This document shows positions 1 to 6,709 of a stretch of 6,745 nt of DNA, piece after piece (within the stretch, counting starts at the first letter, position 1; each line of letters starts with the position of its first letter). The DNA lies in assembly GCA_964626405.1 (NCBI GenBank), contig CAZVFE010000081.1:1-6745 (forward strand), written 5' to 3'. Below the pieces are notes generated by a model, which saw only the letters and a list, made by a program, of their open reading frames with translations, searched no databases and was not told the origin of the DNA. The translations under genes and the position numbers were made by a program. Source of the stretch: CAZVFE01 sp964626405 (lineage in GTDB: Bacteria; Bacteroidota; Bacteroidia; Cytophagales; Spirosomataceae).

Positions 1-51
1 GGCATTCTTTTGTCTCCAAATTTTTAGAGTAAGATTTAAATTTCCTTCCAT
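1..51 (-). CDS. sdhB: Succinate dehydrogenase / fumarate reductase iron-sulfur subunit, N-terminal 17 codons only (cut by window edge)
   Basis: The minus strand opens an ATG at 51-49, five bases past the sdhA stop, and reads without a stop to the window edge as MEGNLNLTLKIWRQKNA. The NLTLKIWRQKN stretch is the typical start of Bacteroidota SdhB/FrdB proteins, the first beta strand of the plant-type [2Fe-2S] ferredoxin domain. The subunit passes electrons from the FAD of SdhA through three Fe-S clusters to the quinone site in the membrane anchor. The cluster-binding cysteines lie outside the window, so whether the gene is intact cannot be judged. The order C-A-B, same strand and tight spacing support the identity. 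Many relatives start at or near the NLTLKIW stretch, so the first residues (MEG) may be a small extension; no better in-frame start is seen here. Confidence 0.85.
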   Translation of the reverse strand, partial: MEGNLNLTLKIWRQKNA

Positions 52-56
52 GATGC

Positions 57-2036
57 TTATTTATATGATCTTTGAGCGATTTTAATGTTTTCGTATACTA
101 AGTCTTCTTTGTTTAAATCAAATTTAGACTCACCTTTATATTCCCAAGCAGCAACATAGGAGAAGTTTTTGTCATCTCTTAATGCCTCTCCATCTTCTGT
201 TTGGTATTCTTCCCTAAAATGTCCTCCGCAACTTTCATTTCTGTTAAGAGCATCGATACACATTAGTTCTCCTAATTCTAGGAAATCAGCAACTCTTCCT
301 GCTTTTTCTAATTCCGGATTTAGATTATCCATTTCTCCAGGAATTCGTACATCAGACCAGAATTCTTTTCTTAATTCTTGAATTTCTGCAATTGCTTCTT
401 TTAATCCTTTTTCATTACGGGCCATTCCGCATTTATCCCACATGATTTTTCCTAATTTCTTATGGAAATAATCGACTGATTTGGTTCCTTTAATATTCAT
501 TAATTTTTCCAAAGTCTGTCTTACTTCTTCCTCAGATTTTTTAAATTCTTCATGATCAGTTGGAATTGCTGGTGTGCGAATTTCAGAGGCTAAATAGGAC
601 CCAATTGTATATGGAATAACAAAATAACCATCTGCAAGACCTTGCATCAATGCAGACGCTCCTAATCTATTTGCACCATGGTCTGAGAAATTAGCTTCCC
701 CTAAGGCAAATAAACCTGGAACTGTCGTCATTAAATTATAATCTACCCAAAGTCCACCCATAGTATAGTGAACAGCCGGATAAATTCTCATTGGCGTTTC
801 GTAAGGGTCTTCGCCAGTGATTTGTTTATACATATCGAATAAGTTGCCATATTTTTCTTTTACAACAGCCTTACCCAATGCTTTAATTTCTTCTTCTGAA
901 GGGTTGTGAATATTTTTCTTGTGGGCCTCTGCTTCTCCATAACGAATAATTGCAGATGCATAATCTAAATAAACAGCCATTTTAGATGAACCTACGCCAT
1001 ATCCTGCATCGCATCTTTCTTTTGCTGCACGCGAGGCAATATCCCTTGGCACTAAATTACCAAAAGCAGGATATCTTCTTTCTAAATAATAATCTCTTTC
1101 ATCTTCTGGAATGTCATTCGGTCTTCTTTTATCATCTTTCGCCTTAGGAACCCAGATTCTACCATCATTTCTTAGAGATTCTGACATCAATGTTAATTTT
1201 GATTGATGATCTCCTGAAACTGGAATACAGGTAGGGTGAATTTGAGTAAAACATGGGTTAGCAAAGAAAGCACCTTTTTTATGAGCCTTCCAAGCAGCAG
1301 TTACATTCGACCCCATAGCATTCGTTGAAAGATAGAACACGTTTCCGTATCCTCCTGAAGCTAATAAAACAGCATGACCAAAATGTCTTTCTAATTCTCC
1401 GGTTACTAAGTTTCTAGCAATGATTCCTCTTGCTTTTCCGTCGATAACTACCACCTCTTGCATTTCATGACGTGCAAACATTTGGACCTTACCAGCACCA
1501 ATCTGACGCTCTAATGCAGAATATGCACCTAATAATAATTGCTGTCCTGTTTGGCCAGCGGCATAAAATGTTCTTTGAACCTGAACCCCACCGAAAGAGC
1601 GATTGGAAAGTAAACCTCCATATTCTCTTGCGAACGGAACACCTTGTGCAACACATTGGTCAATAATATTTCCAGAAACCTCCGCTAATCGATGCACATT
1701 TGCTTCTCTAGAGCGGTAATCTCCTCCTTTTACGGTATCGTAAAATAAACGATAGATGGAATCCCCATCGTTTTGATAGTTTTTTGCTGCATTAATACCA
1801 CCTTGAGCAGCAATTGAGTGTGCCCTTCTTGGTGAATCTTGGAAACAAAATACCTTAACTTTATATCCTAATTCAGCTAAAGTAGCAGCAGCGGAGGCTC
1901 CGGCAAGTCCGGTTCCCACTACAATTACTTCTAAATTTCTTTTATTGGCTGGATTTACCAAAGGAACCGATGAACGATATTTTGTCCACTTTTCCGATAT
2001 TGCTCCTTCAGGAATTTTCGAATCTAACTTTGTCAT
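57..2036 (-). CDS. sdhA: Succinate dehydrogenase / fumarate reductase flavoprotein subunit
   Basis: Catalytic subunit of complex II: interconverts succinate and fumarate on a covalently bound FAD, on the cytoplasmic face of the membrane. At 659 residues it has the length of the Bacillus/Bacteroidota type, longer than proteobacterial SdhA. Visible motifs: dinucleotide-binding GTGLAG at 41-46; HSIAAQGGINAA from 73, where His73 is the expected FAD-linking histidine; RTFYAAGQTGQQLL from 155; TQIHPT at 264-269 with the substrate-site His267; RDIASR at 331-336 carrying the expected catalytic arginine; HYTMGG from His423; GEANFSDHGANRLGAS from 446 with Arg457; and the C-terminal RNESCGGHFREE at 599-610. 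All key residues are present, so the enzyme should be active. It lies 20 bases after sdhC and 5 before sdhB, in one operon. Sequence alone does not decide between succinate oxidation and fumarate reduction; an aerobic TCA-cycle role is inferred. Confidence 0.97.
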   Translation of the reverse strand: MTKLDSKIPEGAISEKWTKYRSSVPLVNPANKRNLEVIVVGTGLAGASAAATLAELGYKVKVFCFQDSPRRAHSIAAQGGINAAKNYQNDGDSIYRLFYDTVKGGDYRSREANVHRLAEVSGNIIDQCVAQGVPFAREYGGLLSNRSFGGVQVQRTFYAAGQTGQQLLLGAYSALERQIGAGKVQMFARHEMQEVVVIDGKARGIIARNLVTGELERHFGHAVLLASGGYGNVFYLSTNAMGSNVTAAWKAHKKGAFFANPCFTQIHPTCIPVSGDHQSKLTLMSESLRNDGRIWVPKAKDDKRRPNDIPEDERDYYLERRYPAFGNLVPRDIASRAAKERCDAGYGVGSSKMAVYLDYASAIIRYGEAEAHKKNIHNPSEEEIKALGKAVVKEKYGNLFDMYKQITGEDPYETPMRIYPAVHYTMGGLWVDYNLMTTVPGLFALGEANFSDHGANRLGASALMQGLADGYFVIPYTIGSYLASEIRTPAIPTDHEEFKKSEEEVRQTLEKLMNIKGTKSVDYFHKKLGKIMWDKCGMARNEKGLKEAIAEIQELRKEFWSDVRIPGEMDNLNPELEKAGRVADFLELGELMCIDALNRNESCGGHFREEYQTEDGEALRDDKNFSYVAAWEYKGESKFDLNKEDLVYENIKIAQRSYK

Positions 2037-2056
2037 ATCTATATTTGGCTGTAGGA

Positions 2057-2725
2057 TTATTTAACTAGGTCTAAATGCATTGCAATTGGCATAGCCGCAA
2101 ATACAATGGAAACTAAAATGGAATAAATATAACCAATGGTTTTAACCAAAGGAGTATAATGCGGGTGATTCCAACCTAAGGTCTGGAATGCACTCTGAAA
2201 ACCATGCATAAGGTGATATGCCAAAGAAATACATCCTAAAACATAAATACCTACGGCTAATGGATTTTGAAATACCATTTGCATTTCCTGAAATAAGGTA
2301 TGCTCTTCATTAATTCCACCTGAAATTCTTGAAACATACCAAAAATCCCTTAAATGCACGATTAAAAATAATAAAAGTAAAGAACCAAGTAAACCCATTG
2401 AACGAGAATACCAAGTGCTATTAGAGGCACCATCTACCATTGCATACGCAACAGGTCTTTTCTTTTTGTTTTTTAACCATAATTGCAAACCATTGTAAAT
2501 ATGGAGCAATAAACCAAGGAATAAAACGATTTCCATGGTACGAATTAAAGGATTCGTCGCCATAAATTCTGCAGCTTCATTAAATGTCTCACCCCCATCA
2601 TTCGCAAAAATTGCTGCATTAATGGCACAATGGACAATTAAAAAGGTGATTAAAAATATCCCAGTAATAGACATTATTAATTTCTTGCCTAGGGATGAAT
2701 TTAGAAAAGCGGATAGCCAATTCAT
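2057..2725 (-). CDS. sdhC: Succinate dehydrogenase cytochrome b subunit (b558 family), five-helix membrane anchor
   Basis: Membrane anchor of complex II; it carries heme and the quinone site and holds SdhA-SdhB to the inner membrane. The 222-residue protein has five hydrophobic segments at about 15-37, 62-85, 110-128, 153-175 and 193-214, as in the single-polypeptide, di-heme (type B) anchors of Bacillus SdhC and Wolinella FrdC. Four helix histidines, His32, His75, His124 and His171 (or His174 in HLMHGFQSAF), are spaced much like the known axial heme ligands, so two b hemes are inferred. It is the first gene of the operon; no separate sdhD is present or expected. The ATG is preceded by an A-rich leader with no Shine-Dalgarno, usual for Bacteroidota. 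A consensus promoter lies about 40 bases upstream. Menaquinone as electron acceptor is an inference from the family. Confidence 0.95.
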   Translation of the reverse strand: MNWLSAFLNSSLGKKLIMSITGIFLITFLIVHCAINAAIFANDGGETFNEAAEFMATNPLIRTMEIVLFLGLLLHIYNGLQLWLKNKKKRPVAYAMVDGASNSTWYSRSMGLLGSLLLLFLIVHLRDFWYVSRISGGINEEHTLFQEMQMVFQNPLAVGIYVLGCISLAYHLMHGFQSAFQTLGWNHPHYTPLVKTIGYIYSILVSIVFAAMPIAMHLDLVK

Positions 2726-2766
2726 TTTTTATCTAATTAGTTTTTCTTTAAAAGATTCACGGATTG

Positions 2767-2798
2767 CAAAACTACTACTCAAATTTTAGTCTATCAAA
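2767..2798 (-). promoter_or_regulatory. Promoter of the sdhCAB operon (Bacteroidota sigma-ABfr type)
   Basis: Read on the minus strand, TTTG (2798-2795), 20 bases, then TAGTTTTG (2774-2767). This matches the Bacteroidota -33 TTTG / -7 TAnnTTTG consensus exactly, with the usual spacing. Transcription should start near 2760-2763, giving a leader of about 36 bases before the sdhC ATG at 2725. It is the best promoter match noticed upstream of the operon. No hairpin long enough for attenuation is seen in the leader, only a 4-bp stem (TCTT/AAGA) and the palindrome CTAATTAG at 2733-2740. Confidence 0.7.
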
Positions 2799-2810
2799 TT
2801 TCTGACTAAA

Positions 2811-2832
2811 AAAACATAAAATTTTATTTTTT
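2811..2832. repeat. AT-rich near-palindrome between divergent promoters
   Basis: The centre ATAAAATTTTAT (2816-2827) is a perfect 12-base palindrome. Extending to 2811-2832 keeps 10 of 11 pairs, the only mismatch being C2815 opposite T2828. It sits between the sdhC -33 element (2795-2798) and the plus-strand -7-like element (2832-2839). It could be an operator for a dimeric regulator, or merely an A-tract/T-tract that bends DNA or acts like an UP element. In such AT-rich DNA, chance is also plausible. Confidence 0.35.
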
Positions 2833-2839
2833 ACGTTTG
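2832..2839 (+). promoter_or_regulatory. Candidate -7 element for the secreted-protein gene
   Basis: TACGTTTG is an exact TAnnTTTG match 33 bases before the ATG at 2873, and would start transcription near 2845. No TTTG is found at the expected 19-21 base distance upstream; that place is an A-run. The promoter is therefore half a consensus, perhaps weaker or helped by an activator. Confidence 0.4.
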
Positions 2840-2872
2840 ATTTATTAACTTCCCATTTACCAAAAATGTTTT

Positions 2873-5713
2873 ATGCCACGTAGTAAAAAATATATTCATC
2901 TTTTTTTGACTATTTTCTTTTTGGTTCTTTGCCAATTTGCTTTTGGTTCCCATCTAAAAGGAGGTGAAATTTCTATTAAAAGAATTTCGAAAGAAACACT
3001 TACCTATCAATTTACTTTAATTACCTATACAGAAAATAATCGGGCAAATGATGAGCAAAATGAGGTAAACTTTTGCTTTGGCGATGGCTCAGGAATTTTT
3101 AAAGCGCCCCGTATCGGGCAACCAGTTGATATAGGCAATGGTACTTTAAGAAATGTTTATAAAATAGAATATACCTACCCTGCAAATGCCTTATCTTATA
3201 AAGTTTCCGTTGCCATTCCAAATAGAAATGCTGGTGTAAGAAATATTTCAAGTTCAGATTCCGTTCCCTTTTATGTAGAAACCGTATTTTCTACCAATTC
3301 AGGATTAGGACTAAATAATACCCCAATTTTTTTAAATCCAGCTGTGGACCTGACTGCCCAAGTTGGACAATTATTTATTCACAATCCAAATGCGATTGAT
3401 TTTGAAGGGGATAGCTTAGCCTATAGACTTTCTGTTTCAAAATATGGTAATCAAGATAAATGTGGAGATGCAAATAGAGGTATGATTGCCCCTGGGTTTG
3501 TCCAACCAAATGAGGTTTCTTCTACACCCTCTTCTTTTACTATTGACCCATTGAATGGTGATGTTAAATGGGATGTTCCTCAAGAAGTAGGTAGATACAA
3601 TTTGGCATTTATTGTAGAAGAATGGAGAAATGGTTTGAAAATTTCAGAAACTGTACGTGATATGCAAGTGGAGGTTCAGGATGCGAATAATAACAGACCC
3701 CTATTAACAGCGCCAGAGGATATTTGCGTTACCGCAGGGGATTTTATACGAAAAGTAATTAGTGCGGAAGATCAACCTTCTTCAGATGGGGCACGAATAG
3801 ATCCGATAGATTTAATTAGTACATCAAATATTTATGAAAATGGAGGGGCAGGTTATATTAAACCTCCTTATGCTGCTTTCACTAATAAATATAATGTAGT
3901 TAGTCCTGCAAGTACTGAATTTACTTGGCAAACTAGTTGTGATCATATTCGAAAAGTACCTTATGATGTGTTATTTAAAGTCGTAGATAATCCACCCCCA
4001 AATGTTTCTTTGGCAGGCTTGGTTGATTCAAAAATATGGCATATAAAAGTTGTGGCTCCTGCTCCAACTGGTTTCAAAACAAAAGTATTAGGTCCAAATG
4101 CCGGAGTAGAAATATCTTGGGATCCCTATACTTGTAATTTATTGAACCCGAAAATGCTAATTTATCGAAAAAAAGGAGATTGTGAAGAGATTATTCAAGA
4201 CCCTTGTACGGTTGGAGTAGTGCCAGATGGATATATTAAGGTTGCAGAAATCAATATATCAGACGGAAAATATATTGATACAAAAGGTTTAGAGAAAAAT
4301 AATAATTATGTTTATGTTGGTCTGATCAAATTTACCAATTCTTCAGCTGTAATAGATTATACCCCACTTACCAATACCTCTTGTTCTTTAATACCAACAA
4401 TTGCACCTTTAATGACAAATGTTTCTGTTCAGAAAACCGATAAATTGAATGGAGAAAATTTGGTAAGATGGTCAATTCCAAAAAACTTTGACCAAAATCT
4501 AATACCTGGTCCGTATTATTATGAGGTATTGAGGGCGATTGGAGTATCAAATCCAAATTTTGAATCTATATCAGATTTATTGCCTGCCAACCTTTCAGGT
4601 GCTCTAGATGATACAACTTTTATCGACCAAGGAATTAATACTTTTGATAAAGTAAACTACTATAAAGTGAATTTTTATAATACTGTTGATGGAGAAAAAT
4701 CCTTGGTAGATGTTTCTGCAGAAGCAAGAAATGTATTTTTAATCGGTAAAACTACCACCAGCTCGGTTGCCCTGAATTGGTTTACTGATACCCCATGGTC
4801 AAATGAATTTCAAGTTCATAAGGTTTATAGGGAAACCGAAGCAGGCTCAGGTCAATTTGATAAAATTGCAGATGTTTCGGTAGGTAATGCATCTACATTT
4901 AAATTTACCGATACCAATTTAATAGCAGATTCAACTTATTGTTATTTTGTTGAGACCGCCGGAAAATATGGAGAAGGTTATCCACAGTTTTTATTAGAAA
5001 ATGCTTCTCAAATTGTATGTTTCAAAACGGTAAATGGAGGAAATGGAGGGAATGATGGTGGACTTGATGGTGGTGGTGGAGGCAATACACTAGACCCTTG
5101 TACCCCAAATTTAATTTCCGTTGAAACAGATTGCGGGAGAATAAATCAAAATGGTTCCTGCGATATTACATCCTTTACCAATAGCTTAAACTGGAGTTTA
5201 CAAAAACTTGAAACCTGCGACACCAATATTGTTAACTATAAAATTTTCTATGCAAATAATGATAGTACAGGTTTTAATTTGATTAATACAGTCGACTCCA
5301 GGTTATACAATCATCAAAAATCAGATGAAATTCAAGGCTGTTATTATATTCAAGCTGTATCAAGTAATGGAAAAACAAGCCCGAATTCAAATAAAATTTG
5401 TGTAGAAAATTGCCCTAATTTTGATCTTCCAAATGTTTTTAGTCCGAATAATGATGGTTTAAATGATCGCTTCCTACCTTTACGCTGCCCTCTTTTTGTA
5501 GATACTATTCAAGCTAAAATTGTAGACCGTTACGGACAAATTGTTTATGAATATGACGGTAATATATCCGGTTTTGGTTGGGATGGAACAAATTTAAAGG
5601 GGAATATTCTGCCAGCTGAAACCTATTACTATCAGGTAGAGGTTTTATTTAGAAATTCTGGAAGCGGAAATCAAAATAAATCTTTAAAAGGTTGGGTTGA
5701 ATTAATTAAATAA
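2873..5713 (+). CDS. Secreted multidomain surface protein with type IX secretion type B (gliding-motility-associated) C-terminal domain
   Basis: A 946-residue exported protein of unknown specific function. Residues 1-25 form a signal peptide: basic MPRSKKY, hydrophobic LFLTIFFLVLC, likely cleavage before SHLKGGEI, an N-terminus common in Bacteroidota surface proteins. Residues 26-275 are beta-rich with FGDGSG (69-74), a cadherin-like DFEGDSLAYRLS (177-187) and FTIDPLNGDVKW (222-233). Residues 276-395 look like a further Ig-like unit. Four fibronectin-III-like modules follow at about 400-500, 513-620, 622-718 and 745-845, with a glycine/asparagine linker at 721-738. The C-terminus (about 846-946) is the CHU_C / T9SS type B domain: PNVFSPNNDGLNDRF (853-867), DRYGQ (885-889), WDG (903-905), YYYQVEV and terminal KGWVELIK. 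It should cross the outer membrane by T9SS and be attached to the surface or released; adhesion is a guess. No catalytic motif is recognised. The ATG is chosen because the signal peptide follows it directly. It shares no strand with sdh and has no evident link to fabD. Confidence 0.9.
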   Translation: MPRSKKYIHLFLTIFFLVLCQFAFGSHLKGGEISIKRISKETLTYQFTLITYTENNRANDEQNEVNFCFGDGSGIFKAPRIGQPVDIGNGTLRNVYKIEYTYPANALSYKVSVAIPNRNAGVRNISSSDSVPFYVETVFSTNSGLGLNNTPIFLNPAVDLTAQVGQLFIHNPNAIDFEGDSLAYRLSVSKYGNQDKCGDANRGMIAPGFVQPNEVSSTPSSFTIDPLNGDVKWDVPQEVGRYNLAFIVEEWRNGLKISETVRDMQVEVQDANNNRPLLTAPEDICVTAGDFIRKVISAEDQPSSDGARIDPIDLISTSNIYENGGAGYIKPPYAAFTNKYNVVSPASTEFTWQTSCDHIRKVPYDVLFKVVDNPPPNVSLAGLVDSKIWHIKVVAPAPTGFKTKVLGPNAGVEISWDPYTCNLLNPKMLIYRKKGDCEEIIQDPCTVGVVPDGYIKVAEINISDGKYIDTKGLEKNNNYVYVGLIKFTNSSAVIDYTPLTNTSCSLIPTIAPLMTNVSVQKTDKLNGENLVRWSIPKNFDQNLIPGPYYYEVLRAIGVSNPNFESISDLLPANLSGALDDTTFIDQGINTFDKVNYYKVNFYNTVDGEKSLVDVSAEARNVFLIGKTTTSSVALNWFTDTPWSNEFQVHKVYRETEAGSGQFDKIADVSVGNASTFKFTDTNLIADSTYCYFVETAGKYGEGYPQFLLENASQIVCFKTVNGGNGGNDGGLDGGGGGNTLDPCTPNLISVETDCGRINQNGSCDITSFTNSLNWSLQKLETCDTNIVNYKIFYANNDSTGFNLINTVDSRLYNHQKSDEIQGCYYIQAVSSNGKTSPNSNKICVENCPNFDLPNVFSPNNDGLNDRFLPLRCPLFVDTIQAKIVDRYGQIVYEYDGNISGFGWDGTNLKGNILPAETYYYQVEVLFRNSGSGNQNKSLKGWVELIK

Positions 5714-5716
5714 GGG

Positions 5717-5743
5717 TAAATTTGTAATAAAATTTAGGTTTTT
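5717..5743 (+). terminator. Weak terminator-like hairpin after the secreted-protein gene
   Basis: TAAATTT (5717-5723) and AAATTTA (5730-5736) pair as a 7-bp stem with a 6-base loop, followed by GG and five T (5739-5743). The position, three bases after the stop, fits a terminator. The stem has no G-C pair, so it would be unstable, and read-through into fabD 26 bases further on is possible. Confidence 0.25.
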
Positions 5744-5761
5744 AATTAATTTATTGAAATT

Positions 5762-6649
5762 ATGGTAGGATATGTTTTTCCAGGACAAGGTTCTCAGTTT
5801 CCTGGTATGGCTAAAGATTTATATGAAAATCATGAATTTGCAAAGTCTTTTTTTGCAGAAGCAAATGAAATATTAGGATTTGATATCGCTCAAATTATGT
5901 TTGAGGGAACGCAGGAAGAATTGACTCAAACGAAAGTAACTCAGCCAGCAATTTATTTACATTCAGTTTTGATTTCTCAATTAATGGATGGATTTAAACC
6001 AGATATGGTTGCAGGACATTCCTTGGGAGAATTCTCAGCATTAGTTGCAGCAGGATCATTATCTTGGCAAGATGGTTTAAAATTGGTTTCTAAAAGAGCC
6101 ATGGCTATGCAAAAAGCCTGTGAACTTTCTAAATCTACCATGGCAGCTGTTTTAGGTTTAGAAGACCAAGTAATTATAGATATCTGTAATAATTCTAATG
6201 GAGAGGTTGTTGCCGCAAACTTTAATTGTCCCGGACAAGTCGTAATTTCTGGATCGGTTGAAGGAATAGAAAAAGTAGGAGCGGAACTTTCTGCTGCTGG
6301 TGCAAAAAGAGTATTACCCTTACCAGTTGGTGGGGCCTTTCATTCTCCCTTTATGGAACCAGCCCGACTAGAATTAGCAGCGGCCATCGAAGCAACTGAA
6401 ATTAAGGCACCAGTCTGTCCGATTGTTCAAAATGTTGTTGCTAAACCAGTTACAGATCCTTCAGAAATCAAAGCAAATTTAATTGCCCAATTAACAGGCG
6501 CTGTTAAATGGACCCAGTCTGTTGAAGCAATGCTAAATGCGGGAGTGAATGAATTTGTAGAATGTGGCCCTGGTAAAGTTCTACAAGGATTAGTGAAGAA
6601 AATTGATCGTGAAGTGGCTACTAAATCCGCAGAAATTTCAGATTTATAA
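5762..6649 (+). CDS. fabD: Malonyl-CoA:acyl-carrier-protein transacylase
   Basis: Transfers malonyl groups from CoA to acyl carrier protein, supplying the extender unit for type II fatty acid synthesis in the cytoplasm. The 295 residues are close to the usual FabD length (about 290-310). Visible motifs: N-terminal FPGQGSQ (6-12) forming the oxyanion region; GHSLGE (85-90) with nucleophile Ser87; Arg112 in the KRAMAMQ segment, matching the arginine that binds the malonyl carboxylate; NCPGQVVISG (155-164); GAFHSPFM (191-198) with catalytic His194; QLTGAVKW with Gln243; and the C-terminal ECGPGKVLQGLVKKI. All catalytic residues are present. As a free-standing single domain it is the housekeeping enzyme rather than part of a polyketide synthase. 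No other fab gene is next to it: the secreted-protein gene lies 48 bases upstream and a tRNA 60 bases downstream. The start is fixed by the conserved MVGYVFPGQG; no Shine-Dalgarno is visible. Confidence 0.97.
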   Translation: MVGYVFPGQGSQFPGMAKDLYENHEFAKSFFAEANEILGFDIAQIMFEGTQEELTQTKVTQPAIYLHSVLISQLMDGFKPDMVAGHSLGEFSALVAAGSLSWQDGLKLVSKRAMAMQKACELSKSTMAAVLGLEDQVIIDICNNSNGEVVAANFNCPGQVVISGSVEGIEKVGAELSAAGAKRVLPLPVGGAFHSPFMEPARLELAAAIEATEIKAPVCPIVQNVVAKPVTDPSEIKANLIAQLTGAVKWTQSVEAMLNAGVNEFVECGPGKVLQGLVKKIDREVATKSAEISDL

Positions 6650-6651
6650 TA

Positions 6652-6682
6652 TTTTTTTTCAATTCATATTTGAATTAAAAAA
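6652..6682. repeat. AT-rich inverted repeat after fabD
   Basis: AATTCA (6661-6666), loop TATT, TGAATT (6671-6676), flanked by eight T (6652-6659) and six A (6677-6682). The T and A runs can extend the stem to about 12 pairs with C6660 bulged. It starts two bases after the fabD stop. For the plus strand the T run comes before rather than after the stem, so it is not a canonical intrinsic terminator, though it may still mark the transcript end. Its right arm overlaps the -33 element of the tRNA promoter. Confidence 0.35.
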
Positions 6683-6699
6683 TACTTGTCGTATTTTTG
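6669..6699 (+). promoter_or_regulatory. Promoter of tRNA-Gln (Bacteroidota type)
   Basis: TTTG at 6669-6672, 19 bases, then TATTTTTG at 6692-6699: exact matches to both halves of the TTTG / TAnnTTTG consensus. The expected start near 6705 lies about five bases before the tRNA's first base, a short leader normal for tRNA genes. The tRNA is thus probably transcribed independently of fabD. Confidence 0.65.
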
Positions 6700-6709
6700 C
6701 ATTCGATTT

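Noticed and set aside
169..381. Plus-strand open frame of 70 codons inside sdhA
   Set aside because: It lies fully antisense to the conserved sdhA C-terminal region and has no domain, promoter or family resemblance.
1472..1666. Plus-strand open frame of 64 codons inside sdhA
   Set aside because: Antisense to conserved FAD-domain coding sequence; a shadow of the real gene.
2535..2789. Plus-strand open frame of 84 codons over the sdhC start and its promoter
   Set aside because: It overlaps the conserved sdhC N-terminus and the sdhC promoter on the opposite strand; its composition reflects the antisense of a membrane helix.
4368..4556. Minus-strand open frame of 62 codons within the secreted-protein gene
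   Set aside because: Antisense to a continuous fibronectin-III-like region, with no supporting signal.
5721..5754. Possible fabD promoter: TTTG at 5721-5724 and a TAATTTAT-like -7 element at 5747-5754
   Set aside because: The -7 element matches only four of six fixed positions and the spacing is 22 bases; it would also start the transcript at the fabD ATG itself. Too weak to annotate in AT-rich DNA.
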